This document shows positions 30,420-36,417 of a stretch of 36,417 nt of DNA, one piece after another. The position numbers and the translations under genes were made by a program. The notes below the pieces were generated by a model. That model ran no database searches, was not told the DNA's origin, and was given only the letters and a program-made list of their open reading frames with translations. Position 1 is the first letter of the stretch; each line of letters opens with the position of its first letter. Source of the stretch: a virus; the IMG/VR virus record IMGVR_UViG_3300026518_000030, positions 1 through 36,417 of that record; one strand, given 5' to 3'.

Positions 30420-30486
30420 TAAGCTCTAGGTATGCTTTGTATTTGGGCTTAATGTTTTCACCTTTCAAAAACCTACATTGTACCAT
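30388..30486 (-). CDS. Possible 32-residue protein, convergent with the tail fibre
   Basis: Leftward ORF starting MVQCRFLKGENIKPKYKAYL. The start overlaps the stop of the preceding gene by one base, with GAGGAG upstream. Its last 32 bases run antisense to the end of the tail fibre gene. It would be the last gene of the leftward accessory operon. Short and unknown. Confidence 0.4.
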   Translation of the reverse strand: MVQCRFLKGENIKPKYKAYLELTKGQNHNDHS

Positions 30487-30608
30487 CACTCTTGCTCCTC
30501 AAAAAATGAAACGTAAAACCAACAATCAGTGCAAAGATTAGGGAAAAGTAATGTTCTTGTGTACAAATCAGGCATGTATCGCCGACAATTAGGGTTTTCA
30601 CATTCCAT
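30486..30608 (-). CDS. Small four-cysteine (zinc-finger-like) protein
   Basis: 40 residues. C3-x4-C8 near the start (MECENPNCRRYMPD) and C26-x2-C29 later (PNLCTDCWFY) could bind one zinc ion. It overlaps the stop of the gene before it by one base (TGATG). Function unknown; small zinc proteins of phages often bind nucleic acid or host proteins. Confidence 0.55.
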   Translation of the reverse strand: MECENPNCRRYMPDLYTRTLLFPNLCTDCWFYVSFFEEQE

Positions 30609-30988
30609 CACCACTCCCCCTTAAGTATCTTTAGAGCTATTTCAATTTCATCACTAGGATTAAGCCCGTTGGCAATTTCAACTTGAGCGCTATTCAGGTG
30701 AAACTCAACCCTATCAAGCTTCTCTTTGGTGATGAGGTGAGGCTGTCGTGGAGCGATAATGTTTAAGCTCTCATAAGCAAGTGCAATTTCTTCTTTTGTC
30801 GCTGTTTTATTATCAATGGCGTGAAGAATAGTGTAATAATGTTTAGAAATATCTTTTTCTAAATCAGGTGCGGGCTTATCCTGCAAAGCTGCGCGGATTA
30901 GCGCAACCCTTGGCGCTTCATATTCGTTCATTTCTAATAGTAAAGCTATTTCATTTAAAGCTTCCAAAGCCTTTTCTTTATCGCTCAT
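30608..30988 (-). CDS. Hypothetical helical protein, 126 residues
   Basis: Mostly helical, acidic (KEKALEALNEIALLLEMNEYEAPRVALIRAAL at the N-terminus; DEIEIALKILKGEW at the end). GGAAGGA lies upstream of the ATG, preceded by the TGTCGAATTCGACA palindrome and the three-way-junction element. No domain is recognised. Confidence 0.65.
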   Translation of the reverse strand: MSDKEKALEALNEIALLLEMNEYEAPRVALIRAALQDKPAPDLEKDISKHYYTILHAIDNKTATKEEIALAYESLNIIAPRQPHLITKEKLDRVEFHLNSAQVEIANGLNPSDEIEIALKILKGEW

Positions 30989-31008
30989 TTTCTAGTCCTT
31001 CCTAAAGG

Positions 31009-31022
31009 TGTCGAATTCGACA
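31009..31022. promoter_or_regulatory. 14-bp perfect palindrome sharing the TGTCGAAT motif
   Basis: TGTCGAATTCGACA, about 20 bases upstream of the start at 30988. Its half-site CCTGTCGAAT (read leftward) is the same as in the inverted repeat at 32357-32368 / 32417-32428 ahead of 32339. It may be a protein-binding site or part of an RNA leader. Confidence 0.5.
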
Positions 31023-31039
31023 GGTTTAAAATTAAGTGC

Positions 31040-31115
31040 GGGGCGGCGGTGACTGCGTTATTGATTATTACCGCAGCGGCACTCCGTAGAGCAAAGTTGG
31101 TCTACACCGCGCCCC
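31040..31115 (-). ncRNA. GC-rich three-way-junction-like element
   Basis: GGGGCG-G-CGGTG (31040-31051) pairs with CACCGCGCCCC (31105-31115) apart from one bulged G. Within it, CTGCG/CGCAG (31053-31057/31072-31076) and GTAGA/TCTAC (31086-31090/31101-31105) form two further hairpins. The GC content is far above the surroundings. It lies in the 189-base gap between 30988 and 31178 and would be in the leader of the gene at 30608 on the leftward transcript. Not a tRNA: no T-arm or anticodon arm fits. Strand assumed. Confidence 0.45.
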
Positions 31116-31149
31116 TTCCCGTTAGGGAATTTGTTTAAACATATACAAC

Positions 31150-31176
31150 ACATATAATTACATATAGATTATATGT
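31150..31176. repeat. AT-rich inverted repeat after the coiled-coil gene
   Basis: ACATATAAT (31150-31158) and ATTATATGT (31168-31176), nine-base perfect arms with a nine-base spacer, just after the stop at 31178. No U run follows, so it is not a standard terminator; a protein-binding site or weak hairpin is possible. Confidence 0.45.
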
Positions 31177-31177
31177 A

Positions 31178-31687
31178 TCACTCCTTCTCTTTATGTTTGT
31201 AGTTGTTGATTGCTTCCGTTACTTCGCCGCAAACGTTTAAAGGAATGGGTTTTTGATCATGCATATAGCAATCAACCCATTCCAAAGCATCACACAGCGC
31301 ATCGGCTTGTGCTTTAACCTTTTTAATCTCACGCTCTAAAAGCTCTATAGTAGCATCACGGGAGGCAACCCCGTCTGTGCTTTCACTTGTTTTGCACTCT
31401 ACCTTTTTACCGTCCAGTGTGTAGGCGTAGCCCATTTCTAAGCGCTCACGAAGCCGCTTGTTTTCTGCTTTAAGTGTCGTTATTTCTTTTGCATTATTCT
31501 CTTCAATCTTTAAGCAATCTCTAATCTGACTATCTAGCCGCTCGTTTTCTTCTTTAAGCGCGTTACGTTCGGCTTGCAGGTCGGCGTGTTTCTTCAAAAT
31601 CGCGTCAATCGTTTGCTTTTGGCTTTCTATAACTTCGCTTAGTGATTTTATAGTTTCACTTGCGTTATGCGGTTCTGGCATTGTCAT
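31178..31687 (-). CDS. Coiled-coil protein (full-length paralogue of the gene at 1-138)
   Basis: 169 residues, charged and heptad-rich from residue 10 to 85 (KKHADLQAERNALKEENERLDSQIRD) and again around 115-135, so a long coiled coil. The C-terminal region contains DALEWVDCYMHDQKPIPLN. The start overlaps the preceding stop by one base. A diverged copy starts at the left edge of the window. Function unknown. Confidence 0.75.
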   Translation of the reverse strand: MTMPEPHNASETIKSLSEVIESQKQTIDAILKKHADLQAERNALKEENERLDSQIRDCLKIEENNAKEITTLKAENKRLRERLEMGYAYTLDGKKVECKTSESTDGVASRDATIELLEREIKKVKAQADALCDALEWVDCYMHDQKPIPLNVCGEVTEAINNYKHKEKE

Positions 31688-31887
31688 TACTTAATCTCCT
31701 TAAGCTTATGTAGGACTGCGTTGTTGCCACGTTGGAAACCTAAAAGTTCTGCGGATTCGAAAACAGAATAATCATCCATCCAAGGTTCGGGTTCTTCAAT
31801 TTTCTCACCGAAGATTTTTTGTTCTTCTTTCTCCAACTCCCCGCTATGCACTATGCGGTACATCTCAAGTGCTGCGAGTATGGTTTC
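31550..31887. repeat. Direct repeat copy B
   Basis: Partner of 1-338: identical over its first 127 bases and with five mismatches in 338. Covers the 5' part of the coiled-coil gene and the 3' half of the acidic protein gene at 31687. Confidence 0.95.
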
Positions 31888-32019
31888 ATAGTTTGTAATT
31901 ACAACCACAGAACATCTTCGTTCGTATTCTGTCATTTGCTTATCAGTAATGGCGCACCCATGTTCTGGGTCTACCGTTTTCCACATATCCAATGCATCTT
32001 GAACTTTATTCTGTGTCAT
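31687..32019 (-). CDS. Hypothetical protein, paralogue of 138-452
   Basis: 110 residues. The ATG at 32019 is chosen because GGGAGC precedes it and it overlaps the previous stop by four bases, exactly as in the paralogue; an upstream in-frame ATG at 32049 lacks this. The C-terminal 66 residues are near-identical to the paralogue. The N-terminus differs (MTQNKVQDALDMWKTVDPEH), with two cysteines. Function unknown. Confidence 0.78.
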   Translation of the reverse strand: MTQNKVQDALDMWKTVDPEHGCAITDKQMTEYERRCSVVVITNYETILAALEMYRIVHSGELEKEEQKIFGEKIEEPEPWMDDYSVFESAELLGFQRGNNAVLHKLKEIK

Positions 32020-32339
32020 TTTTTTGCTCCCTTCGGGGTGAAAACACAACCGTCGGTCGATGTTGTTCTAACACCATATTTCTCTGACAAAAGTTTCATG
32101 TAGTTTCTGCTGGCTTGTCTGTCATACCTTTTATATCTCTCAGTACGTAACCCAAGAGCTTTTGAAAGACCGTCTTTACATCTAGTGCTAAAAACTGTGC
32201 CATTCACAATGTCTCTGGCTTTTTCTTTACCTAACTCAATAAAAAGCGCGTCATTTTCTTTTATATTGTTAAGCTCCTTTAGAAGTGTGGATACTTCTTC
32301 TAATTCTTTTTTAAATAGTTTATGTCTTATTTTGTCCAT
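32016..32339 (-). CDS. Hypothetical basic protein, 107 residues
   Basis: First gene of the accessory leftward operon. A helical N-terminus (LFKKELEEVSTLLKELNNIKEN) is followed by a basic part (LRTERYKRYDRQASRNYMKLLSEKYGV). GAGGT precedes the ATG and directly follows the closing arm of a long leader stem. DNA binding is possible from charge alone; no family is recognised. Confidence 0.65.
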   Translation of the reverse strand: MDKIRHKLFKKELEEVSTLLKELNNIKENDALFIELGKEKARDIVNGTVFSTRCKDGLSKALGLRTERYKRYDRQASRNYMKLLSEKYGVRTTSTDGCVFTPKGAKK

Positions 32340-32428
32340 AATTTTACCTCATAAAAGATTCGACAGGCGGTTTATGCGCTTGGAGATGCTCGTTAACATA
32401 GGTTGATGTTAAAATTGCCTGTCGAATC
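32340..32428 (-). promoter_or_regulatory. Structured leader with 12-bp inverted repeat
   Basis: On the leftward transcript GATTCGACAGGC (32428-32417) is a perfect inverted partner of GCCTGTCGAATC (32368-32357), 48 bases apart. Inside lies a second perfect hairpin, TTAACAT/ATGTTAA with a six-base loop (32412-32393). The first arm coincides with the expected transcription start; the second is followed by TTTT and then the ribosome site. It could be an attenuator, a riboregulator, or paired protein operators. Confidence 0.55.
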
Positions 32429-32434
32429 TAAAAA

Positions 32435-32462
32435 ACTATACACGATTTTGAACAGTTGTCAA
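32435..32462 (-). promoter_or_regulatory. Leftward promoter of the accessory operon
   Basis: On the minus strand TTGACA (32462-32457), 16 bases, TATAGT (32440-32435), close to the sigma-70 consensus. The -35 includes the TGA stop codon of the polymerase gene. Transcription should start at about 32428, where the leader's first arm begins. Confidence 0.8.
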
Positions 32463-34474
32463 ACAATTAGTTTGCTCGCTTCAGCTATGTAGAAATCATA
32501 ATCCACTTTAGAAAAGTCAAAAGACCTTACATCGTTACATTCATTTACAAGATAACCGACATGCTTTGCTGTAACGCGAGTAGAGTGTACGGACTTGTTC
32601 TTGGTACAAACTCTCTCGTCCCATTGCCAGCCGTTCTGGTTCATGACCTCCAGATATTCCTGCTCGCTAACCTTAGAGTTCTTCTTAGGTGCTCCAGGTT
32701 TACCTGTCGGTGGTCTTTGTACTGTCAACGGTTGACCGCCTTTAGCTACGTAGTACCTGCTTGTTCTCTGTATTTCCTGCTCACCTAACATGATGTTGTC
32801 TGCCTTGGTGACTTTAAGACCGATCATAAAATCATAAGGGTTCATGCAGCTTTTTATGTATGTCTCAACGTCTACGCCTTGCGTCATGTAAAGGACTGCT
32901 GCTCTAGCGCTCACCGCGTTCGATAGGTTTTTATGCCATGCAGGAGGTTGTTGTTCAGATATGCTTTTGTGGTAGTTTAGAGGATCTGGTGTCCAGTAAG
33001 CCCCTTTCAACTTAACGCTACCGTCTGTTCCGACCGCAATGTAGCTGTTAACGTCTCTTATGTACATTTCACTATACAGAACATCTTCTAGTACCAAACC
33101 AGTGTATTGTTCCCACCAACGCCATATAGCAACCGCCTGATCTCTATATTCCTCACGCATCGTGTAAGTGATACCGTCCGTATTGATCTGAATAAGCTGC
33201 AGCGTAGGGACTTTTATGAGTTGTTCAGCCAGCATACACAGCATTAACTGACCGTTGATGGTGATTGTCATGGTAAATTGAGGATCATAGAACGGGCTAA
33301 ACGCGCTGTTACTTTTACCGTAGACACCGTTGCTTGCTAGTTTCAATGCATTTGCCTGAACACACTTTTTACCTAGCTTCTTCTGCCATTCTTTACGTTC
33401 TCTCGGTAGCTCAGAGTAAACGTTGACGAAAGGCTCACCCAAATGCGCAGGGCTCAGTCTGTTAGCTATAGCAACACTAGGATATAGTGACGCAACGTCA
33501 ATGTCCTCAATGATCCAACCGTTACCAGCTTTGAATGATTTACGTTCAACAGAACCGTGAATGCCACCAACGCCGAAGTGGAAGCCTATACCTCCTACAT
33601 TTGCGACCAGATCCTTAAACACACCTTTTGTCTTTATGATCTTCTTTTCATCGTACTCGTCGTGAGTGAGTGTCTGGGACTTAAGGTAATTTAAAACTCT
33701 GTTGAACTCAGGTTGCTCGAACTGAATGTAAGGAAATATAACATCTTTGAGGTTTATGTGAGTTCGAGGTGTTTGTCGAGTTTGCCTACGTCCGCTGCTA
33801 TAATCGTAGCAGAGGTCTTTTCCAAGCTTGTTGATAACCTTTTGCTCACCGATCTTAGTGTCGTTCCAGTTCATAACGTCCACACCAAATTCTTCAACCA
33901 GCGAAGCTCTAAACTCCAAGGCTGTCATACTGTGTTTAGTAAAGTCCTTGGTTCTTGTGACATCATGGACGTTGTAGGGTTTCAGGTAATGGTCTACCTG
34001 TTCTAAAGACAGCTGAGTTCCGTTGGGTACTGGCATGTCTACGACAGTTTCCGAACGCATGTTGATCTGCAACCATTTAAGAGACGTTGACTTAGCTTTA
34101 TTATCAAAGTGATACATCTTGTAGAGGTCTATCTGAGGGGTAAGTCTTTTGTCAGCCCAGACTTGATGGTTTCCTCTACCGAAGCTGTTAATGATCGTCA
34201 TTGCTTTATCGTAGAGCTGTGTGACGGAAGCGTTAGGATTCATCCAAAACTCGTGAATAACAGGGTAGTCAAACCCTAAGTTATTAAAACCTATCATAGG
34301 TATTTGAGCAGCATGCAACCAGTTAAACCACTGGGTAAGATATTTACGATCATCTCTGTAATCTGAGATCTCCCAAACCGCTTTCTCATCACTATTAAGA
34401 GCTTCGCAAGCGAGCGTAAAGCAGTTTGGAAAGGTTTCTATATCGTAAATATATGCTGCATCAAGACTAAACAT
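32459..34474 (-). CDS. Family B DNA polymerase with 3'-5' exonuclease
   Basis: 671 residues from the ATG at 34474; a longer reading to 34528 would overlap mazG by 62 bases. Exonuclease motifs: YIYDIETF (D11, E13), GFNNLGFDY (D69), YNVHD (Y167, D171). Polymerase: motif A DVASLYP (D326), motif B KLASNGVYG (K378), motif C QINTDG (D433). The first Asp of the usual DTD is Asn431, as in some phage relatives; the second, catalytic one is kept. The phage replicative polymerase. The last gene of the leftward replication module; its stop overlaps a promoter. Confidence 0.92.
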   Translation of the reverse strand: MFSLDAAYIYDIETFPNCFTLACEALNSDEKAVWEISDYRDDRKYLTQWFNWLHAAQIPMIGFNNLGFDYPVIHEFWMNPNASVTQLYDKAMTIINSFGRGNHQVWADKRLTPQIDLYKMYHFDNKAKSTSLKWLQINMRSETVVDMPVPNGTQLSLEQVDHYLKPYNVHDVTRTKDFTKHSMTALEFRASLVEEFGVDVMNWNDTKIGEQKVINKLGKDLCYDYSSGRRQTRQTPRTHINLKDVIFPYIQFEQPEFNRVLNYLKSQTLTHDEYDEKKIIKTKGVFKDLVANVGGIGFHFGVGGIHGSVERKSFKAGNGWIIEDIDVASLYPSVAIANRLSPAHLGEPFVNVYSELPRERKEWQKKLGKKCVQANALKLASNGVYGKSNSAFSPFYDPQFTMTITINGQLMLCMLAEQLIKVPTLQLIQINTDGITYTMREEYRDQAVAIWRWWEQYTGLVLEDVLYSEMYIRDVNSYIAVGTDGSVKLKGAYWTPDPLNYHKSISEQQPPAWHKNLSNAVSARAAVLYMTQGVDVETYIKSCMNPYDFMIGLKVTKADNIMLGEQEIQRTSRYYVAKGGQPLTVQRPPTGKPGAPKKNSKVSEQEYLEVMNQNGWQWDERVCTKNKSVHSTRVTAKHVGYLVNECNDVRSFDFSKVDYDFYIAEASKLIV

Positions 34475-34760
34475 CCTTAACGAACACTCCGTCAACCATG
34501 CGACCTTTACGGTCTTTGATCTCGTCATATGCTGCGGAGATACACCCTTCGATGTTCATACGCATTTGAGCAGCTAAGATGGTAAGGACAACTACACAGT
34601 CTCCTATAGCGTCTTGGATCTCCTCGTAATCATTGCGAGCAACCCCATGCGCAAGCTCACCGACTTCTTCAGTCATTTTGAGCATTTGTGCTTGAGGTGA
34701 AGACCCTTCGATCAGGTTGCGATCTTCAGCCCATTGTCGTATTTTTTCAAACTCTGTCAT
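34467..34760 (-). CDS. MazG-like nucleotide pyrophosphohydrolase
   Basis: 97 residues. The metal-binding EEVGE (31-35) and the D-x2-GD motif (D50, G53-D54) of the MazG/dUTPase superfamily are present in the expected helices. It would hydrolyse NTPs or dNTPs to monophosphates, or act on alarmone-type signals as proposed for phage MazG. It overlaps the polymerase start by eight bases and abuts thyX directly. Confidence 0.87.
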   Translation of the reverse strand: MTEFEKIRQWAEDRNLIEGSSPQAQMLKMTEEVGELAHGVARNDYEEIQDAIGDCVVVLTILAAQMRMNIEGCISAAYDEIKDRKGRMVDGVFVKDV

Positions 34761-35468
34761 TTAGACCTCTTCTTTTAGTGTGTGGGTTTTGAAAACTTTA
34801 ACTGCTTCAGGATACACGGGTTCTAACAGATCCAGTATAGCTTGAGCGTAAACAAAAATCTCATATTGAGCATGAGGATGTAAACGCTCGCTAAGGAACT
34901 TAAAGCAGTTATGAAGGTTCATTGTAGCGAACATGTGTGAATACGTACCTACAGGTAGAACAGAACGAGCAAGCTCGCGAGGACACCCTTCTTCGAGTAA
35001 AAACTTATAGCGTTGAAAAGCTTCTTTATTTTGCTCGCGTATGTGCATCTTTATTAAAAGTGCGTTTTCATGTACCTCGTCAGTACGCATTTGCTTATTG
35101 TCCTTGGACTGTGTTGTAATCTGTTCAACTTCAGGAACGTAGAACTCTTCAGGTAGCTCACGATAGCGAGCAGAGAGTTCATTGTAGCTTTGAGTACGGT
35201 GACGATGCCACTGACGCAGGACAAAGATAGGCGCTTTCACCTCAAACGTGACGGTTACTGTCTCAAACGGCGTGCTATGACCGTTCTTGTACAGATAGTT
35301 CATAAGACGTGCGTCACCTTTCGTATCTTCACCTGCTCTCCATGCCGCATCGTATGAAACTCTAGCACCTCTTACGATTGACGTGTCTGAACCCATGTAG
35401 TCAACAAGTCTCACGAAACCATGATCTAAGACATCTATATGTTTGTTTATGTTAGTTCTCTCTGTCAT
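34761..35468 (-). CDS. thyX: Flavin-dependent thymidylate synthase
   Basis: 235 residues from the ATG at 35468, which has AGGAG seven bases upstream; the frame stays open to 35660 but that would cover the kinase gene. The ThyX signature RHRTQSYNELSARY (89-102) is complete. It makes dTMP from dUMP with FAD, NADPH and methylene-tetrahydrofolate. GHSTPFETVTVTFEVKAPIFVLRQWHRHR is the conserved FAD and substrate region. It serves dNTP supply with the neighbouring kinase and MazG. Confidence 0.95.
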   Translation of the reverse strand: MTERTNINKHIDVLDHGFVRLVDYMGSDTSIVRGARVSYDAAWRAGEDTKGDARLMNYLYKNGHSTPFETVTVTFEVKAPIFVLRQWHRHRTQSYNELSARYRELPEEFYVPEVEQITTQSKDNKQMRTDEVHENALLIKMHIREQNKEAFQRYKFLLEEGCPRELARSVLPVGTYSHMFATMNLHNCFKFLSERLHPHAQYEIFVYAQAILDLLEPVYPEAVKVFKTHTLKEEV

Positions 35469-35469
35469 T

Positions 35470-36042
35470 TCATACTCCTGTAAATTTCTTAAATAAAGCT
35501 GTACCTTTAGTGAATAAGTCATATAGCGAATCATTGTTTTCGATCTCATGATGTTCGACACCTCTGTGAGACAGATCCACGTAATTCCGAGAGTCGTTAC
35601 TAAAGTCACGCCCTTCACGTTTGATCGTCCATAGTTGGACGTTTTCAGCTCCGAACGCATCTACAACAACTTCGGCTTCCTCAACAAAACCACTGTCAGT
35701 AACCAAGAACCACTTCTGGTTTGAAGCTTTAATGCGTTCAACAAGCATTTCTCCAAATACACCTTTACCGTGAAGTGGCTTAAGGAACGTTTCGGACAAT
35801 GCGATTTGAGCTTCTCTTGGTGTCTTGTCGAACAGACGTGAAGCTTTAAGGTCTTTGTGTTCTGGCGTGTCGTAATGGTCATCCCATTCTTGCTGTGACA
35901 TTCCGTAAATCGCAGGAACTCCAACCTTCAAAGGTTTAGCAAATTTCTCGATTGTAGTGTCGATCTCAAAATACCCAGTAAGTAGTTGCGCGAGAGTGTC
36001 TTTACCGCTCCCTGGAGCGCCGTTGATTAAAATTATTTTCAT
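35470..36042 (-). CDS. Deoxynucleoside monophosphate kinase
   Basis: 190 residues. P-loop GAPGSGKDT (8-16) followed by LAQLLTGYFE; VGVPAIYGMSQQEWDDHYDTPEHKD and FLVTDSGFVEEAEVV fit the phage dNMP kinase family (T4 gp1-like). It phosphorylates dNMPs to dNDPs, the step after ThyX. Its stop is two bases from the thyX start. AGGT precedes the ATG; the gene upstream ends four bases away. Confidence 0.85.
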   Translation of the reverse strand: MKIILINGAPGSGKDTLAQLLTGYFEIDTTIEKFAKPLKVGVPAIYGMSQQEWDDHYDTPEHKDLKASRLFDKTPREAQIALSETFLKPLHGKGVFGEMLVERIKASNQKWFLVTDSGFVEEAEVVVDAFGAENVQLWTIKREGRDFSNDSRNYVDLSHRGVEHHEIENNDSLYDLFTKGTALFKKFTGV

Positions 36043-36045
36043 GGT

Positions 36046-36225
36046 TCACCTGTTTGTTTTGTAGAATTTAGGAGTTTCGTTCAGCTTCTCGACCATAAAG
36101 ATCGCAAGCATCACGTCATAAACTTCGGCTATGGTTACGTAGCTTGAAGCTCTGGAAGTCGTACCTTGTTTGTAGTCAACGATATGGTACGTACCATCGT
36201 CCTCAATGTAGTCAAATCTTTGCAT
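36046..36225 (-). CDS. Small hypothetical protein, 59 residues
   Basis: Starts MQRFDYIEDDGTYHIVDY and continues with a helix (VTIAEVYDVMLAIFMVEKLNE). GAGGT precedes the ATG. Placed just before the dNMP kinase in the replication module. No family is recognised. Confidence 0.65.
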   Translation of the reverse strand: MQRFDYIEDDGTYHIVDYKQGTTSRASSYVTIAEVYDVMLAIFMVEKLNETPKFYKTNR

Positions 36226-36248
36226 GATATACCTCGTTAGTTAAATAT

Positions 36249-36272
36249 TGGCAGACTTTAAGCGGTCTGCCA
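36249..36272 (-). terminator. Hairpin between the last two leftward genes
   Basis: TGGCAGAC (36249-36256) and GTCTGCCA (36265-36272) form eight perfect pairs with an eight-base loop. No strong U run follows on the leftward transcript (ATATTTAAC), so it may be a weak terminator or processing site. Confidence 0.5.
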
Positions 36273-36284
36273 GCGCTCTTTAGG

Positions 36285-36417
36285 TCAGTAGGGTATGTAG
36301 TCACATAGCGAACAATAACTACATCCGTTCCGTGCCGTGTGTGTTACCGACCTGAAGCCACATTCTGCGCATTTTAGGTCTGGTAGTTTCCCTGCGCGAA
36401 CCCTGTTGCTGGCGGCG
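36285..36417 (-). CDS. Zinc-ribbon protein, C-terminal fragment cut by the right edge
   Basis: 43 visible residues ending in CAECGFRSVTHTARNGCSYC followed by SLCDYIPY. Two CxxC pairs (CAEC and CSYC) and one further Cys could bind zinc. Only the end is present, so the full protein and role are unknown. Part of the leftward replication module. Confidence 0.6.
   Translation of the reverse strand, partial: AASNRVRAGKLPDLKCAECGFRSVTHTARNGCSYCSLCDYIPY

Noticed and set aside
31040-31115. tRNA gene
   Set aside because: The fold is three-way, the closing stem is 11 pairs, and no T-loop or anticodon stem could be placed on either strand.
34761-35660. Long version of ThyX with 64 extra N-terminal residues
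   Set aside because: The extension lies inside the dNMP kinase gene; the start at 35468 has a good AGGAG site and gives the family's normal N-terminus.
1-36417. CRISPR array, insertion sequence or integrase
   Set aside because: No regularly spaced repeats, no transposase and no tyrosine or serine recombinase motif were seen on either strand.

Overview
The window is a stretch of a tailed double-stranded DNA phage with a P22-type (podovirus-like) virion, or a closely related prophage. It is moderately AT-rich and very densely packed; most neighbouring genes overlap by 1 to 8 bases (ATGA, TAATG, TGATG). The evidence for phage is a complete head-to-tail gene series: small and large terminase, P22-like portal, scaffold, P22-like coat, gp4-like and gp10-like head closure proteins, three DNA-ejection proteins, two large tail fibres and a lysis cassette. 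A probable inner-membrane spanin with an embedded lipoprotein spanin points to a Gram-negative host. No integrase, complete CI-type repressor, tRNA, CRISPR array or insertion sequence was seen, so lifestyle is not settled.

Layout. (1) 1-1026, minus strand: a leftward operon of small genes, one running off the left edge and one apparently frameshifted in an A8 tract. (2) 1027-1161: a divergent promoter region with a 17-bp palindrome inside a 27-bp sequence that recurs exactly, inverted, at 4228-4254. (3) 1162-7575, plus strand: early and recombination genes (HTH protein, RusA-like resolvase, LexA-like DNA-binding protein, ParD-like antitoxin, Rad52-like annealing protein, Gp157-like protein, SSB), interrupted by two nearly ORF-free, hairpin-rich stretches at 2122-2506 and 2945-3324; this block ends at a strong terminator at 7576-7609. 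(4) 7592-23550, plus strand: packaging, head, ejection and tail genes, starting from a promoter whose -35 lies inside the preceding terminator hairpin. (5) 23550-26250: membrane proteins and probable holins, a T7-lysozyme-like amidase, Rz/Rz1-like spanins, a DEDD exonuclease-like protein with a zinc ribbon, and a small secreted protein. (6) 26247-30419: a 1390-residue fibre with two esterase-like (SASA/SGNH) domains separated by LamG-like domains. (7) 30388-32462, minus strand: small accessory genes with their own promoter, a structured leader, a three-way-junction-like element and a repeated TGTCGAAT motif. (8) 32459-36417, minus strand: family B DNA polymerase, MazG-like pyrophosphohydrolase, ThyX, dNMP kinase and two small proteins, the last cut by the right edge.

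The genes fit one scheme: rightward early genes prepare recombination and single-strand handling, the leftward right-hand module supplies nucleotides and the polymerase, and the long late block builds the virion and lyses the cell. No helicase or primase was recognised, and both ends cut genes, so the window is probably not a whole genome. Bases 1-127 are identical to 31550-31676, so the left edge may be an assembly break in a repeat. The most unusual parts are the regulatory and RNA-like elements (inverted 27-bp operator, structured leaders, ORF-free blocks) and the double-esterase fibre.
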